This document shows positions 15,635-25,194 of a DNA stretch of 64,000 nucleotides, one piece after another. Every line of letters starts with the position of its first letter. Within the stretch, counting starts at the first letter, position 1. A model generated the notes under the pieces. The model saw only the letters and a list, made by a program, of their open reading frames with translations, was not told the origin of the DNA and searched no databases. The position numbers and the translations under genes are program-made. Location: the NCBI RefSeq assembly GCF_001748245.1, contig NZ_BDFO01000001.1, positions 2,031,345 to 2,095,344 of the forward strand, in the 5' to 3' direction. Origin of the DNA: Oligoflexus tunisiensis. Lineage in GTDB: Bacteria > Bdellovibrionota_B > Oligoflexia > Oligoflexales > Oligoflexaceae.

Positions 15635-15949
15635 TCATTCATTCACTCTCTTGTAATCTATATCACCGAAAATATATCCTTCTGACCCGTCTTTAGTCCT
15701 GATCTTCAAAACGTGCCAGTCTTTGTTATGATCCTCATCCAAAATTATCGCTGATTCGCCGGCCGATATCTTTGCAACAACAATGTTACCAGGGCAGTTT
15801 GAACAAAATTCAGGTTGAGGCTCTGACATGACCTTAACTTCATTAATAAAAATAATCCTGGTTTCACGCTTGCTCGAATACCAAAAGATAATTGCTACTA
15901 TAATAGCCAGCGCGATTCCTATGTATATTTTCCTGGTATTATTCACCAT
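15635..15949 (-). CDS. Membrane-anchored SH3-like protein, candidate immunity partner of the RHS protein
   Basis: 104 residues: one N-terminal transmembrane helix (YIGIALAIIVAIIFWYSS) and then a soluble domain whose end resembles a bacterial SH3 fold (HVLKIRTKDGSEGYIFGDID). The soluble part would be periplasmic, with two cysteines (CSNC). It starts at the last base of the RHS gene stop codon, so the two are co-translated, the usual place for the immunity gene of an RHS toxin. A periplasmic immunity protein would suit a toxin acting outside the cytoplasm. Function not proven. Confidence 0.6.
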   Translation of the reverse strand: MVNNTRKIYIGIALAIIVAIIFWYSSKRETRIIFINEVKVMSEPQPEFCSNCPGNIVVAKISAGESAIILDEDHNKDWHVLKIRTKDGSEGYIFGDIDYKRVNE

Positions 15950-18900
15950 TAATGTCCACCAATACCGTAAAATTTGACTCCAATGAGAGAAGGTGAATTC
16001 AACAAAGTTTCGCCCAGCCCTGCCGGAAACATGTTTAACAAAGAACCACCAATATTCACGCCTGCTTTCTTTAGGCTCCGTTCAGTAGACTGCGAGCAAT
16101 TGTTAGTAAAGATATTGTATGTACTTTGAGAGCCAAGGTCGTCAACTAATTGAGACTCTTGTGCAGGAGTTAGGCCAAGTATAAGGCCAACTGCGTTTCC
16201 GCCATTTCCAACTCTTGCATTTATGAACAAGTCAGCAGGATATGTATACATTTTACTAGGGACGAAGCTATAGACCTTACCGTTGACGTTTACGGTTACA
16301 TGGCCGAATGCTGACGCAATATCTTTTCCCGGACTCCAAATTTGAACTTCAGTATATAAGCCTGTTGGGTCAATATTATTCACAGGATCGTTCTCGACGT
16401 AGCGATATAAGTTAAGACCACCGTCAAATCGAATTGGATCCTTGTTCAACCATCGTCCTATGGAAGGATCATAGTCCCTCGCGCCGAACCGGAGAAGACG
16501 TGTTGTCGAATCATAAAGACCACCGGCAAACCCAAATGGCTGGAACCCAGGATTAGAATCCGACAGCACGTTCCCCCATGTGTCGTATTCGATTTCCTGC
16601 ATGATTTGACCATTGCCAGCCCGGATCACGTATATGGGGCTCCCGAGGTGATCTGAAATAATGCGGTAGCTTACGCCAGATTTTATCATAAGGTCGGGAA
16701 CATTTCTCTTTTGACCATATACGAAAATTGCCTTGACCGAACCATTTGGATTCAATTGGGCAACCGGTCTCAAGCCATCCTGATAAATGAATGCAGCGGT
16801 GAACTGATCATTGGTCCTTGTGCGAATTCTTCGGTTCAGACCATCTACGAGATATCTAACCGTTGTGCCGTTGGAGAAGTTAACCCCCAGCAGGTTTCCA
16901 AGTGCATCGTATCGGTATGTAACCCAGCTGCCGTCGATCTTATTGTCTTTTCGCTTGAGATGTCCGCCCAAATTGTAAGTATAGGTCCAGGTTGCATCTG
17001 AAACCAGCCGATCATGGGTATCATATACTTCCTGCCCGCCCCCTGTGAGCCGGTTGCCGGTACTCGTATAGGAATACGTTTGACTCATGCCATCTTTAAC
17101 TTCGCTTATGAGCTGACCAATGGCGTCATAGGCATACTGCGTCACAGAGCTTGTTGCATTGGCCACGCGTGTTCGTGTTGCGATGCGACCCAATTCGTCA
17201 TAACTGTACTGAAACCGGAGGAATTCTTTACCCTTGACTTTAAGGACTGATTCCGCCTCAGCACCATACGTATCATATATGTGCGTGGTTACGATCCCAT
17301 TGAGTGCCGACCGACTCAGACGTCCCGTGTTTGGATTTCTGGTGTAAGCGAGATTATTAGCTTGCGTGAGATCGCCATCTGCGTCGTACATATAAGATAT
17401 GGTGGATTCGTCGCTTCCGTTTACCCGCAGTTTCGAGAGACGATCGAAGGTGTTCCACTCGTATGACAGATTGCCATTAACTGGCCCGAACCAAGTTGTA
17501 GAGTTCGGAAGGCGTCCCTGGTCGAAGGAAACCTGAACGTTCGTGCTGGTTGAGATCGATTGCAGTGCCCCATTGCTCCAGGTATAGCTGCGACTAACGC
17601 CGGGACCTGTCAAAGTCTGAAGGTTGCCTTTGTCATCGTAGGTAAGATCAACCGTAGTGTTATTCGGTCTAGTCATCTGTGTGGGCTGATCATCAAGATT
17701 GTATGTCCATGCCCAGGCAAAAGTACGAGAACGGATCATGGGTTCGGTATTTAAAACAAGGTTTCTGTTGTCATCAAAGCCATAGGAATAGGTGCCGGAG
17801 GCGGCAGTGGTTATTCCGCTCCGATCCCCGTTCCCATTGTAGGCAAACTGATAGCTCTGATTATTGGGCAGCGTAAGTGTCGTCAACTGGCCGGCAGCAT
17901 CATAGGAGTAATTTGTCACCTCGTTCAGCGGGTTTGTAATGGTCGCCAGAAGACCTTGGGAATTGTAAGTCATCGAGTAGGAGCGGGTCCCCTGGGTGAC
18001 CGAAGTAGGCTGACCCTTTGTATTATACTGCAATGCTACCGCCTGAATCCCCGGTGACTTCATTTTTACCGGCCGGCCTTTGGCGTTCAAAATTTCTTTG
18101 TATTGGCGCCCCATGGGTGTTGTCGTCGTGAAAGTGCGAGTGGCCTTGTCAAAGGCTGTGCTGTATGTGCCAATCCCGTCAAACGTTTGGTTTTCTATCA
18201 TCGTTGCAATGTCATAGGGATTGGCTGGATCTGTCACAGTATACTGGCGCTCAAAATTCACAATACCGCCACCCTGTCCTTCAATGTACTTCGATTGTTC
18301 GACCTGGCGATTGCCAAACAGAGGATGAGACGTGTACTGGGTGGTCGATGAATATCCGTGATTATCCCGCACTTGCAATTGCGAGCGGTCGCCGTTGAAG
18401 GATTCCTGCACCGAGTAGCCAGATGGCAGGAGATTTATGTTCTTTTTCGTTCTGTCCCAGCCATAGGTCGATTCATAAGTGGTCACAAAACCCATAGGTG
18501 ATGAAAACGTCGCATATTCAGAATATGACTGGGAAGTTTCGCTTTTTGAAGCCTGAATCCTCTTGTTATATCCCTTGGCATCAATAGCCTCGGCGAGTTT
18601 GCCATGTTCGGTAAAGATGTAGGATTTCGTCTTTCCAAGAGCGTCCGTCATCGATGCCATGAGATGGGCACGATTGCCATCGTAATAGGTGAAGGTGTTT
18701 GTGAAGCCCAAAGGATTTTTTATTTCTGCCAAGTTCCCGTTGCTGTCATAGGCGAGCGCTGTAGTGATTCCATATGGACTTCGGATTGCTGAGACATTGC
18801 CATCCGGATAGCGCAGGATTCTCGTGATTTGGTTATTCCGATCGACGATACGGCTCAAGAGTCCGTCCGTATACTGAAAGCTATAGAGAATCACACCAGT

Positions 18901-20094
18901 AAGCACGTCAATCGTAGCAACATGTTTCCGATTTGAGTCAAATCTATAGATGCTGCCGCCATCATGAGAAGGGACAATGAAATAGCCCTGGCTGTCCGGA
19001 TTTTTTTGGAAAAATGTTGTAGCATCCGTGATGTCGGCCCCATTGCCAAGATATATGGTGCCCGTTTCGGCGTCATAACTATGGACTTCGCTGATCGTCC
19101 AATGGCCCATTTTAGTGTCTGAAGGATAGCCGAAAGGCGCCAGCCGCACGGGATGTTTCTGTATGATGGTATTAGGGCTGCCTGCAACCCAGCCGGAAAC
19201 GTACTGGTAACTAATCGTTACCTCACCTTCTGCATAAGTGGTGACATCATTCCCTAGAGCATCCTTGCGATCCCATGAAAATTCAAGATCCCAGCTCGTG
19301 GCGTCCGGATCCGTAGCTTGCACTGTGATTTGCCGGCCAGCTATTTCGAGGATGCCTGATACACCTACAACCTTCCAGCGGTTGTCCTGCTCAAATCCGG
19401 TTGGGAACCGGGGGACCTTGAAGTAGAGCTTTTTTGTTGGACGCTTGAACTTGTTGATCCGTAGTGAGTTATAGCTCAGGTGAAACGGTGTTCCAGAAAT
19501 TTCAACCTTTTGCGCAAGGCTTTGATCCCTGCAGCCGATGATGGATCCTTTCTGGGTGCTTCCTATTCCCCCGCACTCATCCTTGGACGTGTCAGGATCC
19601 TGTTGAGCCGCACTTGGGACTGCGAATTCGGAAAGGGCGCGGCAATCGAAATATCCACCAAATGATCCCGAATAGGTCCCGGCATCCGGTGGATGATCCC
19701 AGTTTCGTGCATTGAGTTCATTGATCGTTTGTTCCACGGCACTTTGCAAATCTGCGAGGGTGACTCCTGGTCGCGTTATCTGGACCTGGCCGATGCCTGA
19801 ACAGTAACCAGTACCCTCTGTCCCATCTATTGAGTTCGAGACGCCGCAGTCGGATGTGCCTGTCCCATTGCCATCTGGGCTGGAGAAATTCAATTTCCAT
19901 CCACACGTTAAATGGATGGCAGTGCAGCTCATAGCCTGATCCGAACCCACTGGCATGTAGCCGCTGCCGCCACTCGCAGGCGACGAACCATTTAGTGCGA
20001 ATTGCGGACTTAATCCGCATGCGACTGCATTATTACCAAAAGACAGAGACGCGATCAGGAAAATGACGGACGTAAGAATGGTTCTCACAGACAT
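15949..20094 (-). CDS. Exported RHS-repeat protein with a variable C-terminal toxin-like tip
   Basis: 1381 residues. The N-terminal signal peptide (ILTSVIFLIASLSFGNNAVA) is followed by a cysteine-rich region, then many YD/RHS repeats (e.g. YDAAGQLTTL, YDALGNLLGV), and the RHS core RFGARDYDPSIGRWLNKDPI ending in NNIDPTG. The last ~135 residues are the tip: FGHVTVNVNGKVYSF and later NNCSQSTERSL. A histidine and a cysteine so arranged resemble permuted papain/NlpC-P60-like (Lnb/DUF4105-type) domains; this is a tentative fold guess. No PAAR or VgrG part. GTG at 20088 with GAGG upstream is a possible alternative start. Confidence 0.85.
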   Translation of the reverse strand: MSVRTILTSVIFLIASLSFGNNAVACGLSPQFALNGSSPASGGSGYMPVGSDQAMSCTAIHLTCGWKLNFSSPDGNGTGTSDCGVSNSIDGTEGTGYCSGIGQVQITRPGVTLADLQSAVEQTINELNARNWDHPPDAGTYSGSFGGYFDCRALSEFAVPSAAQQDPDTSKDECGGIGSTQKGSIIGCRDQSLAQKVEISGTPFHLSYNSLRINKFKRPTKKLYFKVPRFPTGFEQDNRWKVVGVSGILEIAGRQITVQATDPDATSWDLEFSWDRKDALGNDVTTYAEGEVTISYQYVSGWVAGSPNTIIQKHPVRLAPFGYPSDTKMGHWTISEVHSYDAETGTIYLGNGADITDATTFFQKNPDSQGYFIVPSHDGGSIYRFDSNRKHVATIDVLTGVILYSFQYTDGLLSRIVDRNNQITRILRYPDGNVSAIRSPYGITTALAYDSNGNLAEIKNPLGFTNTFTYYDGNRAHLMASMTDALGKTKSYIFTEHGKLAEAIDAKGYNKRIQASKSETSQSYSEYATFSSPMGFVTTYESTYGWDRTKKNINLLPSGYSVQESFNGDRSQLQVRDNHGYSSTTQYTSHPLFGNRQVEQSKYIEGQGGGIVNFERQYTVTDPANPYDIATMIENQTFDGIGTYSTAFDKATRTFTTTTPMGRQYKEILNAKGRPVKMKSPGIQAVALQYNTKGQPTSVTQGTRSYSMTYNSQGLLATITNPLNEVTNYSYDAAGQLTTLTLPNNQSYQFAYNGNGDRSGITTAASGTYSYGFDDNRNLVLNTEPMIRSRTFAWAWTYNLDDQPTQMTRPNNTTVDLTYDDKGNLQTLTGPGVSRSYTWSNGALQSISTSTNVQVSFDQGRLPNSTTWFGPVNGNLSYEWNTFDRLSKLRVNGSDESTISYMYDADGDLTQANNLAYTRNPNTGRLSRSALNGIVTTHIYDTYGAEAESVLKVKGKEFLRFQYSYDELGRIATRTRVANATSSVTQYAYDAIGQLISEVKDGMSQTYSYTSTGNRLTGGGQEVYDTHDRLVSDATWTYTYNLGGHLKRKDNKIDGSWVTYRYDALGNLLGVNFSNGTTVRYLVDGLNRRIRTRTNDQFTAAFIYQDGLRPVAQLNPNGSVKAIFVYGQKRNVPDLMIKSGVSYRIISDHLGSPIYVIRAGNGQIMQEIEYDTWGNVLSDSNPGFQPFGFAGGLYDSTTRLLRFGARDYDPSIGRWLNKDPIRFDGGLNLYRYVENDPVNNIDPTGLYTEVQIWSPGKDIASAFGHVTVNVNGKVYSFVPSKMYTYPADLFINARVGNGGNAVGLILGLTPAQESQLVDDLGSQSTYNIFTNNCSQSTERSLKKAGVNIGGSLLNMFPAGLGETLLNSPSLIGVKFYGIGGH

Positions 20095-20598
20095 CCTCAG
20101 GCATTTGATGTGAGCAAATTTAGATGCTTTTCGGATGATGTCTGCCTGGCGTACAAAAGCGCCTAAAAGCCTTATCGTTTAGGCGGCATATACGATCTTT
20201 TAAGATGAAGTGAACCACTCCATCTAATTTAATTGATGCCACTTGTCCGGCTGGGAGTCAGCATTACAGTACGCCTCACGCTTGACAAACTTCCAGAAAG
20301 TACAGAATGATGTCTGTCTTCGAGGGCAACGGCGTGTTCGAATTTGTATAGTGAGCTGTACCACCAATCAAAAGACAGAGGCTGGGACTGCCTCTGTCTG
20401 GGGTTCGCGACTTGGGTGGATAGCTCTCTTTCACATAACGTTCAGGACTTTTTAAATACCCCGAACACGGACAGGGTTATCCATGCATTCTGCAATCAGT
20501 TGAGACTATGAAGTCTGAACGGAGCCACACGACGCCCGCATTGGCTCTAAAAAAAGGGACCGCGTATCCACGATCCCTTCATTTTTAGCGCTTTCAGA
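20095..20598. other. Intergenic stretch between RHS and SUKH genes
   Basis: No gene seen in about 500 bases. It holds an 8-bp inverted repeat CGCCTAAA/TTTAGGCG (20160-20185), probably in the RHS upstream region, and the terminator of the SUKH gene (20549-20579). The segment 20502-20553 is closely repeated at 40847-40897, downstream of the second SUKH gene. Confidence 0.55.
20549..20579 (-). terminator. Intrinsic terminator of the first SUKH gene
   Basis: Read on the minus strand, AAGGGA (20579-20574) pairs with TCCCTT (20559-20554) and is followed by a run of T (complement of the A-run from 20549). It lies about 20 bp past the stop codon. A diverged relative of this terminator occurs at 36970-37000. 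Confidence 0.65.
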
Positions 20599-21093
20599 TC
20601 AATCGAATACCTGAGGTTGGAGCATGGCTACAAAATCAGTGAACGACTTTGCTATAAGTGAGCAATTTCTCAACGGGTTTTTCGCATCCTCAGGATCGTC
20701 AAAGTCCACCTCATTTTCATGATCCCAATAGACCACATATCCAAAGGCCAGATTATTCAAAAGCATTGCAATCTGGTTTCCCCCTGCATCGCTTCCAATA
20801 GCTATCAGATAATCCGGCATCCTTCTCTGATTAATATGGTAGGTTTGATAGGCTCGTTGAATGTCAGCCCAGTTTGGTGCTCCAAGCCCGTAAAAGGTTT
20901 CTATGCCCTCTTCAATCATCCTGCCTTTGTTGTCGCACTTAAAGACCATCGCGGAATCTAGTGTTCCACCGTTGGATTCCAGAATAAAGGCCCGATAATC
21001 ATCAGGGAAACGGAAGCCTATATTTCTCTCAAAGGACTCCAATTCCTGGGGTGTGCACGAACCCCATTCCTTACTAAGCTTATTTTTTAGCAT
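20599..21093 (-). CDS. SMI1/KNR4 (SUKH) family immunity-type protein, copy 1
   Basis: 164 residues. The SUKH signature is clear: EWGSCTPQELESFERNIGF, FRFPDDYRAFILESNGG, a central WADIQRAYQTY, and IGSDAGGNQIAM with YVVYWDHE. SUKH proteins commonly act as immunity proteins against polymorphic toxins such as RHS or CDI tips. Its position upstream of the RHS gene on the same strand fits, although the exact partner is unknown. A near-identical domain fused to a membrane anchor is encoded at 40952-41581. Confidence 0.88.
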   Translation of the reverse strand: MLKNKLSKEWGSCTPQELESFERNIGFRFPDDYRAFILESNGGTLDSAMVFKCDNKGRMIEEGIETFYGLGAPNWADIQRAYQTYHINQRRMPDYLIAIGSDAGGNQIAMLLNNLAFGYVVYWDHENEVDFDDPEDAKNPLRNCSLIAKSFTDFVAMLQPQVFD

Positions 21094-21562
21094 GTAATTC
21101 TACCTCACCAAAGTATAGTGCCATCAGGCAATTCAGGAATACCTTCCAGCAAATGGCAGGTTCAATATGCAAGCCGGGTTCTTTAAAATAAGTTAGTTAA
21201 ATTAGTGTGTTAATGGGTCTGTGATAGGCTTGAGGTGTCAGAAAAATTGACACCTGTTCTGATCTGGATTGTTTAAGCCGTTTTCGTGATCTATTACTCA
21301 ATGTAACGAATTTAAATAGCGACAAGAAGCAGGCGGATTGATAGCCAAAAAAGAAACAATTGAAGGTCAAGCCAAGAAATGCCGAAAATTCTCCATTCTA
21401 AATTTACAACCTTAGCCTAGTCTATCAGACTTCGTCAATGGTGAGCCCAAGTATCGATTGGCCTGCTGATTGTATGGGTGGTTGTTTCTTGCTCCTGAAA
21501 TTCTTTTTGAAATACTCGTAAAACATTCAAGGAATAAGTGTAAACGTAAGGAGATGCTTAGA
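21094..21562. other. Gene-free upstream region of the secreted hydrolase
   Basis: About 470 AT-rich bases between the divergent SUKH and hydrolase genes. No product or strong structure recognised. It must contain the promoters of both genes. Confidence 0.45.
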
Positions 21563-23692
21563 ATGAGAACGCGCTTTGAATCGGTCTATCTGCTTCTTCT
21601 CAGCATTATTGCTGTGCTCTGGTCGACCGGACTTCTAGCGCAGGCCCGACCCCGGCCAGTAATTGTTTTCGTTAATGGATGGCAGGACTGCTGTGCATGG
21701 AACTTCTCAACGATTGGAAATGAAGTGGCGGAAACTGCGAGCAACTTAAACATGATTTTTCGCAGAACTTCCTGGGATAGCTTTGAGAGTGAAAGTTTGG
21801 AGACAGGTATCGGCACCCTTTCTGGCACTTCCATTTTCGTAAATCAAGGGATTCAATTTTTCAATAGTCTGCCATATGGAACGGACGTTTATCTAATAGG
21901 ACACAGCTGGGGAGGGGATTCCCTCCTTGACTTGGTGTCTACCTATAATGATCCTCGAATTAATATTCGCCTCTTGGCTGTCATAGATCCGGTCTCATCA
22001 GCAGGAATGCGAGCGTCTCTTAGTAAGCACACCGTAGGTAATCATGTCGAGTATTTCCACAATATTTGGCAGTTGAATGCACCTTTCCCAGACGACTTTG
22101 ACGAAGATGGAACAATCAGTTGCAATGCATACTCCTCCTGCGATCAAAGAGAAAACAACTTCCGTCGCAATGCCGATGGGACCAACTTGACTGAGAACTG
22201 CACATGGGCTGAGTTTGGCTGCCAAGGACGTGTCGAAAATCCCCTTGAAGCGAAACCAGGGTGGAAGCTCCAAAGAACCACACATCAAGACCTCTTGGAT
22301 GACGATTATGTTGCTCACCATATTGCGACCATAATAACTGAGTTGGCGGGACACAGACATGCCCAGGAGCTTACCGTTCTTAGTCAATCTTTCCTTGCAA
22401 TGTTTGGCAGAAGCCCTTCTATTGGAGAAAAGGATTTTATTAATTCCAGACTGGCAGCCGGCATAAGCCAGGAAGGGATCCTTGCCATTTTCCAAAGAAC
22501 AAAAAACTTCTTTGCTTCTTTGAACGGAAACTCTCCAAGTCCTGCGGAGTTTTTGTGGTTTAATTTTAACATTGGCACCAGATCCGAAACTCTGCTGAGC
22601 ACTATAATTAGTAGTGCTCTCGCTAATTCGCCAGTTTTCGTTGGCGATGTGACGGATAACTTTGGTGAGCTCTATGGCAGTTTCAACTCTGAATATGTTC
22701 CATTGGGAGGTGCTGGTTGGCGTTCTTGCCCAAATAATTCAACTTTGGCTGGAGAGGAGTCTACACCTTCTGGATTTTGGACATGCTTGAATAACCTGTA
22801 CAGTAATCGAAATATCGTAATCGGTGATGTCGAGCAGAATGTTGCTAGTGAATACATTATCAATAAGCAATACAAGGTAGCTTACGGATCAACTAGCTGG
22901 AACCATTGTCAAGTCGGGACCTTTTCGTTTAGAAAAATGGATCCTGATGGGTTTTGGGTCTGCTTGAGTGAACCATTGCCATCCTCACCAGAAGCAATAA
23001 TTGGTGATGTACGAAATAACATTGGCTACCGTTACGTCGTCAGCGGTAGTAAGGGCCTTTTGCTTGATACTTCAAGCTGGAACTCTTGCCCTTCAGGTTA
23101 TTCTTACATCGGCAATAGCATGTCCGTTGATGGCTTTTGGTTGTGTGTCAGAAATGACTTGAGTAATCGAAGATTCATAGTTGGGGACGTTGTTAACAAT
23201 ACTGGGTTTGCTTTTCAGCTATACAATGGCAGTGCAACCGGCATGGGTTCTTTGGGTTGGAATAGTTGCCCGACAGGCGCCCTTGTAGGGAACGATTATC
23301 ACTCAAATGGCTTTTGGATATGTAAAGGAGATATTGTCTACACTGGCCCTGACGCTTACATAGGCGACGTTCGATTTAACACAGGATATTTATATTCGGT
23401 TTCAAATGGCTCTGTGGGATTTGCAGGCACTGCCGGCTGGAATTATTGCCCAGCTGGCTATCAGCTGGTTGGTACGAATTTCCATTCAAACGGGTTTTGG
23501 TTGTGTGCACGGCCTGACTTTGTAAATAGCGCCTTTTTTGTGGGCGACGTCACAAATAACAGTGGTCCTGCATATAAGGTTCAGAGCTATTCCGCTACAT
23601 ATTGGGGTGGATTTTCATGGAACTCTTGCCCGTTCGGCTACCTAATCGGAACTTATATGGATTCGAATGGATTTTGGATTTGTAGGCAGTAA
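21563..23692 (+). CDS. Secreted alpha/beta hydrolase (lipase-like) with six C-terminal repeats
   Basis: 709 residues from ATG 21563; AAGGAG lies 9 nt upstream, which favours it over the ATG at 21554. Signal peptide: YLLLLSIIAVLWSTGLLAQA. The catalytic nucleophile elbow GHSWGGD (~residue 113-119) with IDPVSS and a later histidine (HHIATII) fits a serine hydrolase. A middle helical region (FLAMFGRSPSIGEKDFINSR) looks like DUF4214. Residues ~357-709 are six ~60-residue repeats, each with GDVxxN, then SWNSCP, then GFWxC. Two cysteines per repeat suggest disulfide-bonded modules for binding a surface or carbohydrate. Confidence 0.75.
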   Translation: MRTRFESVYLLLLSIIAVLWSTGLLAQARPRPVIVFVNGWQDCCAWNFSTIGNEVAETASNLNMIFRRTSWDSFESESLETGIGTLSGTSIFVNQGIQFFNSLPYGTDVYLIGHSWGGDSLLDLVSTYNDPRINIRLLAVIDPVSSAGMRASLSKHTVGNHVEYFHNIWQLNAPFPDDFDEDGTISCNAYSSCDQRENNFRRNADGTNLTENCTWAEFGCQGRVENPLEAKPGWKLQRTTHQDLLDDDYVAHHIATIITELAGHRHAQELTVLSQSFLAMFGRSPSIGEKDFINSRLAAGISQEGILAIFQRTKNFFASLNGNSPSPAEFLWFNFNIGTRSETLLSTIISSALANSPVFVGDVTDNFGELYGSFNSEYVPLGGAGWRSCPNNSTLAGEESTPSGFWTCLNNLYSNRNIVIGDVEQNVASEYIINKQYKVAYGSTSWNHCQVGTFSFRKMDPDGFWVCLSEPLPSSPEAIIGDVRNNIGYRYVVSGSKGLLLDTSSWNSCPSGYSYIGNSMSVDGFWLCVRNDLSNRRFIVGDVVNNTGFAFQLYNGSATGMGSLGWNSCPTGALVGNDYHSNGFWICKGDIVYTGPDAYIGDVRFNTGYLYSVSNGSVGFAGTAGWNYCPAGYQLVGTNFHSNGFWLCARPDFVNSAFFVGDVTNNSGPAYKVQSYSATYWGGFSWNSCPFGYLIGTYMDSNGFWICRQ

Positions 23693-23708
23693 CAGTCAAA
23701 GTTTACAG

Positions 23709-23731
23709 GCCCCCTGCGATTTTCAAGGGGC
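23709..23731 (+). terminator. Weak terminator-like hairpin after the hydrolase gene
   Basis: GCCCCC (23709-23714) faces GGGGC (23727-23731), followed by TTGT. Short stem and poor T-run. Confidence 0.35.
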
Positions 23732-23807
23732 TTGTATGCTACTTTGATAAGATTATAGCAGAAAGATCCTTTGTATTAGCCATCAGACGAGGCACTTTCA
23801 TAGGTCT

Positions 23808-24233
23808 CTATTGTCCAGCCGCTGCCCGTGCGACTTCACGGCGGTCTTTCAAAATAATCTCATCCAGTGTCTTCCCAGCTTCAATTCTATAGCTGGAATT
23901 TTCACCATTAATACCGATCGCATCCAAGGCCTTTATTCTGATAGAAAGCAGGGAAAAATCTTCGTCGGACACCGCGAGGCTGCCAGCGGAAATGCTTCTT
24001 GAATGCAAAGACGTTTTGCTGACGGTTAGGGTTGAAAGTAATTCGCCTTTGGCAAGCAATCCAATGTCACCAGCCCCGTTGTCGAAGAGCCCAGCCCTTC
24101 CGGGTTCAGCCATCATTATTTCCTTGCTCAAATCAGACAACGCTGGTGGAGTCCCACCACCCTGGCTGCCGCCTGCCAATGCCGCTGAGGCAAACGTAAG
24201 GAAAGGGATGATACATTTTTTTTGAAACTTCAT
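23808..24233 (-). CDS. Small secreted protein, partner of the second HTH regulator
   Basis: 141 residues with signal peptide (CIIPFLTFASAALAGG) followed at once by GGSQGGGTPPAL. The mature part is serine- and glycine-containing without motif (LSTLTVSKTSLHSRSISAG). The start overlaps the upstream regulator stop by 4 bp (ATGA). Architecture, size, order and coupling repeat those of 449-919 / 916-1677, including the GGG-x-PP element right after the signal peptide. I do not recognise a function; secretion to the periplasm or outside is likely. Confidence 0.65.
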   Translation of the reverse strand: MKFQKKCIIPFLTFASAALAGGSQGGGTPPALSDLSKEIMMAEPGRAGLFDNGAGDIGLLAKGELLSTLTVSKTSLHSRSISAGSLAVSDEDFSLLSIRIKALDAIGINGENSSYRIEAGKTLDEIILKDRREVARAAAGQ

Positions 24234-24931
24234 AGAATCTCTCCCGGCCCAGCAATTGCAGACATAACCACCAGTCGATTGCCCTTTTTTTCTTTCATGA
24301 TCTTCAGCGCTTTTTCCCGGAGCTCGACGACAGCTTCGTATAAGTCGCGAATACCTTCATCGCTCAATCCTCCCCGGATGTCTTCTATAATCGAACCTGG
24401 GACGTTCAGCGGAACCATGTGGAAATGATGAATCGCAGTTTTCTTGATGACATCCTCTGGTGGATAGGAGCGTCCTTCCATGGTGCTCTTGAAGTTTGAA
24501 CCTTCTACCAAAATTCCAAGACGCAGCAATTTATCAAGATGCTTCAGGCCTTCGTTACCGAACTGTTCTTTTATGTGCCAGCGTTCGATCCCTTCCATTT
24601 CTGCGAATACATAGACCTTATATAATTGCAGATCTTCGGCAAGAATCGCTGATAATGCGTCGGATTCAGTCTTGGCGCCCAGCTCCCGCGTTTCTGACGT
24701 CTCTCGTGGAAAGTAATCATGCAATATGCTGTCAGCGTTTGCTGGCTCAATAACGTATAGAATTCTCTTTGCGTTGGTAAATGACAGCCTCTTCTGTTCA
24801 CCACTGTGCAGGCGGTAAATAGTCGAGTAGTCAGCGCCCGTCTGTTTGCATAGCCAGCGGATACTTTCGCCTCTTGCTGCAAGAAAGCTCTTTATTCTAT
24901 CGCGCAAATAATCGCAAATGTTAAGCGTCAT
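24230..24931 (-). CDS. HTH regulator with winged-helix-like domain, copy 2 of the regulator/secreted pair
   Basis: 233 residues from ATG 24931; a GTG six codons earlier (24949) has no ribosome binding site. The HTH is at residues ~10-50 (RWLCKQTGADYSTIYRLHSG). The middle segment WHIKEQFGNEGLKHLDKLLR is homologous to IKDRFGSLGLEVLDKLISMG of the regulator at 916. The C-terminal part (VVELREKALKIMKEKKGNRLV) resembles the end of TIGR02147-like proteins. It heads an operon with the secreted protein at 23808. GATAAGAT occurs just upstream (complement of 24958-24965). Confidence 0.65.
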   Translation of the reverse strand: MTLNICDYLRDRIKSFLAARGESIRWLCKQTGADYSTIYRLHSGEQKRLSFTNAKRILYVIEPANADSILHDYFPRETSETRELGAKTESDALSAILAEDLQLYKVYVFAEMEGIERWHIKEQFGNEGLKHLDKLLRLGILVEGSNFKSTMEGRSYPPEDVIKKTAIHHFHMVPLNVPGSIIEDIRGGLSDEGIRDLYEAVVELREKALKIMKEKKGNRLVVMSAIAGPGEIL

Positions 24932-25107
24932 TTTGCTTTTCCCGCCCACCTTTGAATATCTTATCAGGTGAATCTATAGCCAAAACTCTTGATCACCGCG
25001 AATGAAAATCAGTGTAGATGGGCGTTCTGCATATAAATATTCCGAATTTTAGTCGATTCAGATTATGTGTTTTTGAAACGGCTAGCCTCAAGATGGCGCG
25101 GATTGTT

Positions 25108-25122
25108 TGATTCAATGAATCA
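25108..25122. promoter_or_regulatory. Palindrome TGATTCA-A-TGAATCA, candidate operator
   Basis: Perfect 7-bp arms around one base, about 180 bp upstream of the minus-strand regulator. A second element with the same arms lies at 25177. Confidence 0.45.
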
Positions 25123-25176
25123 CCTTATTTTTGGAATCTCATTTTGAAGAAAGTAATCTCGGTCATCCTTAATTGC

Positions 25177-25194
25177 TGATTCATCAATGAATCA
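25177..25194. promoter_or_regulatory. Palindrome TGATTCAT-CA-ATGAATCA, candidate operator
   Basis: Perfect 8-bp arms with a 2-nt centre; shares TGATTCA/TGAATCA with the element at 25108. Centres are about 71 bp apart. Confidence 0.45.

Noticed and set aside
21998..22495. 165-codon minus-strand frame within the hydrolase gene
   Set aside because: Opposite a clear secreted hydrolase; no start signal.
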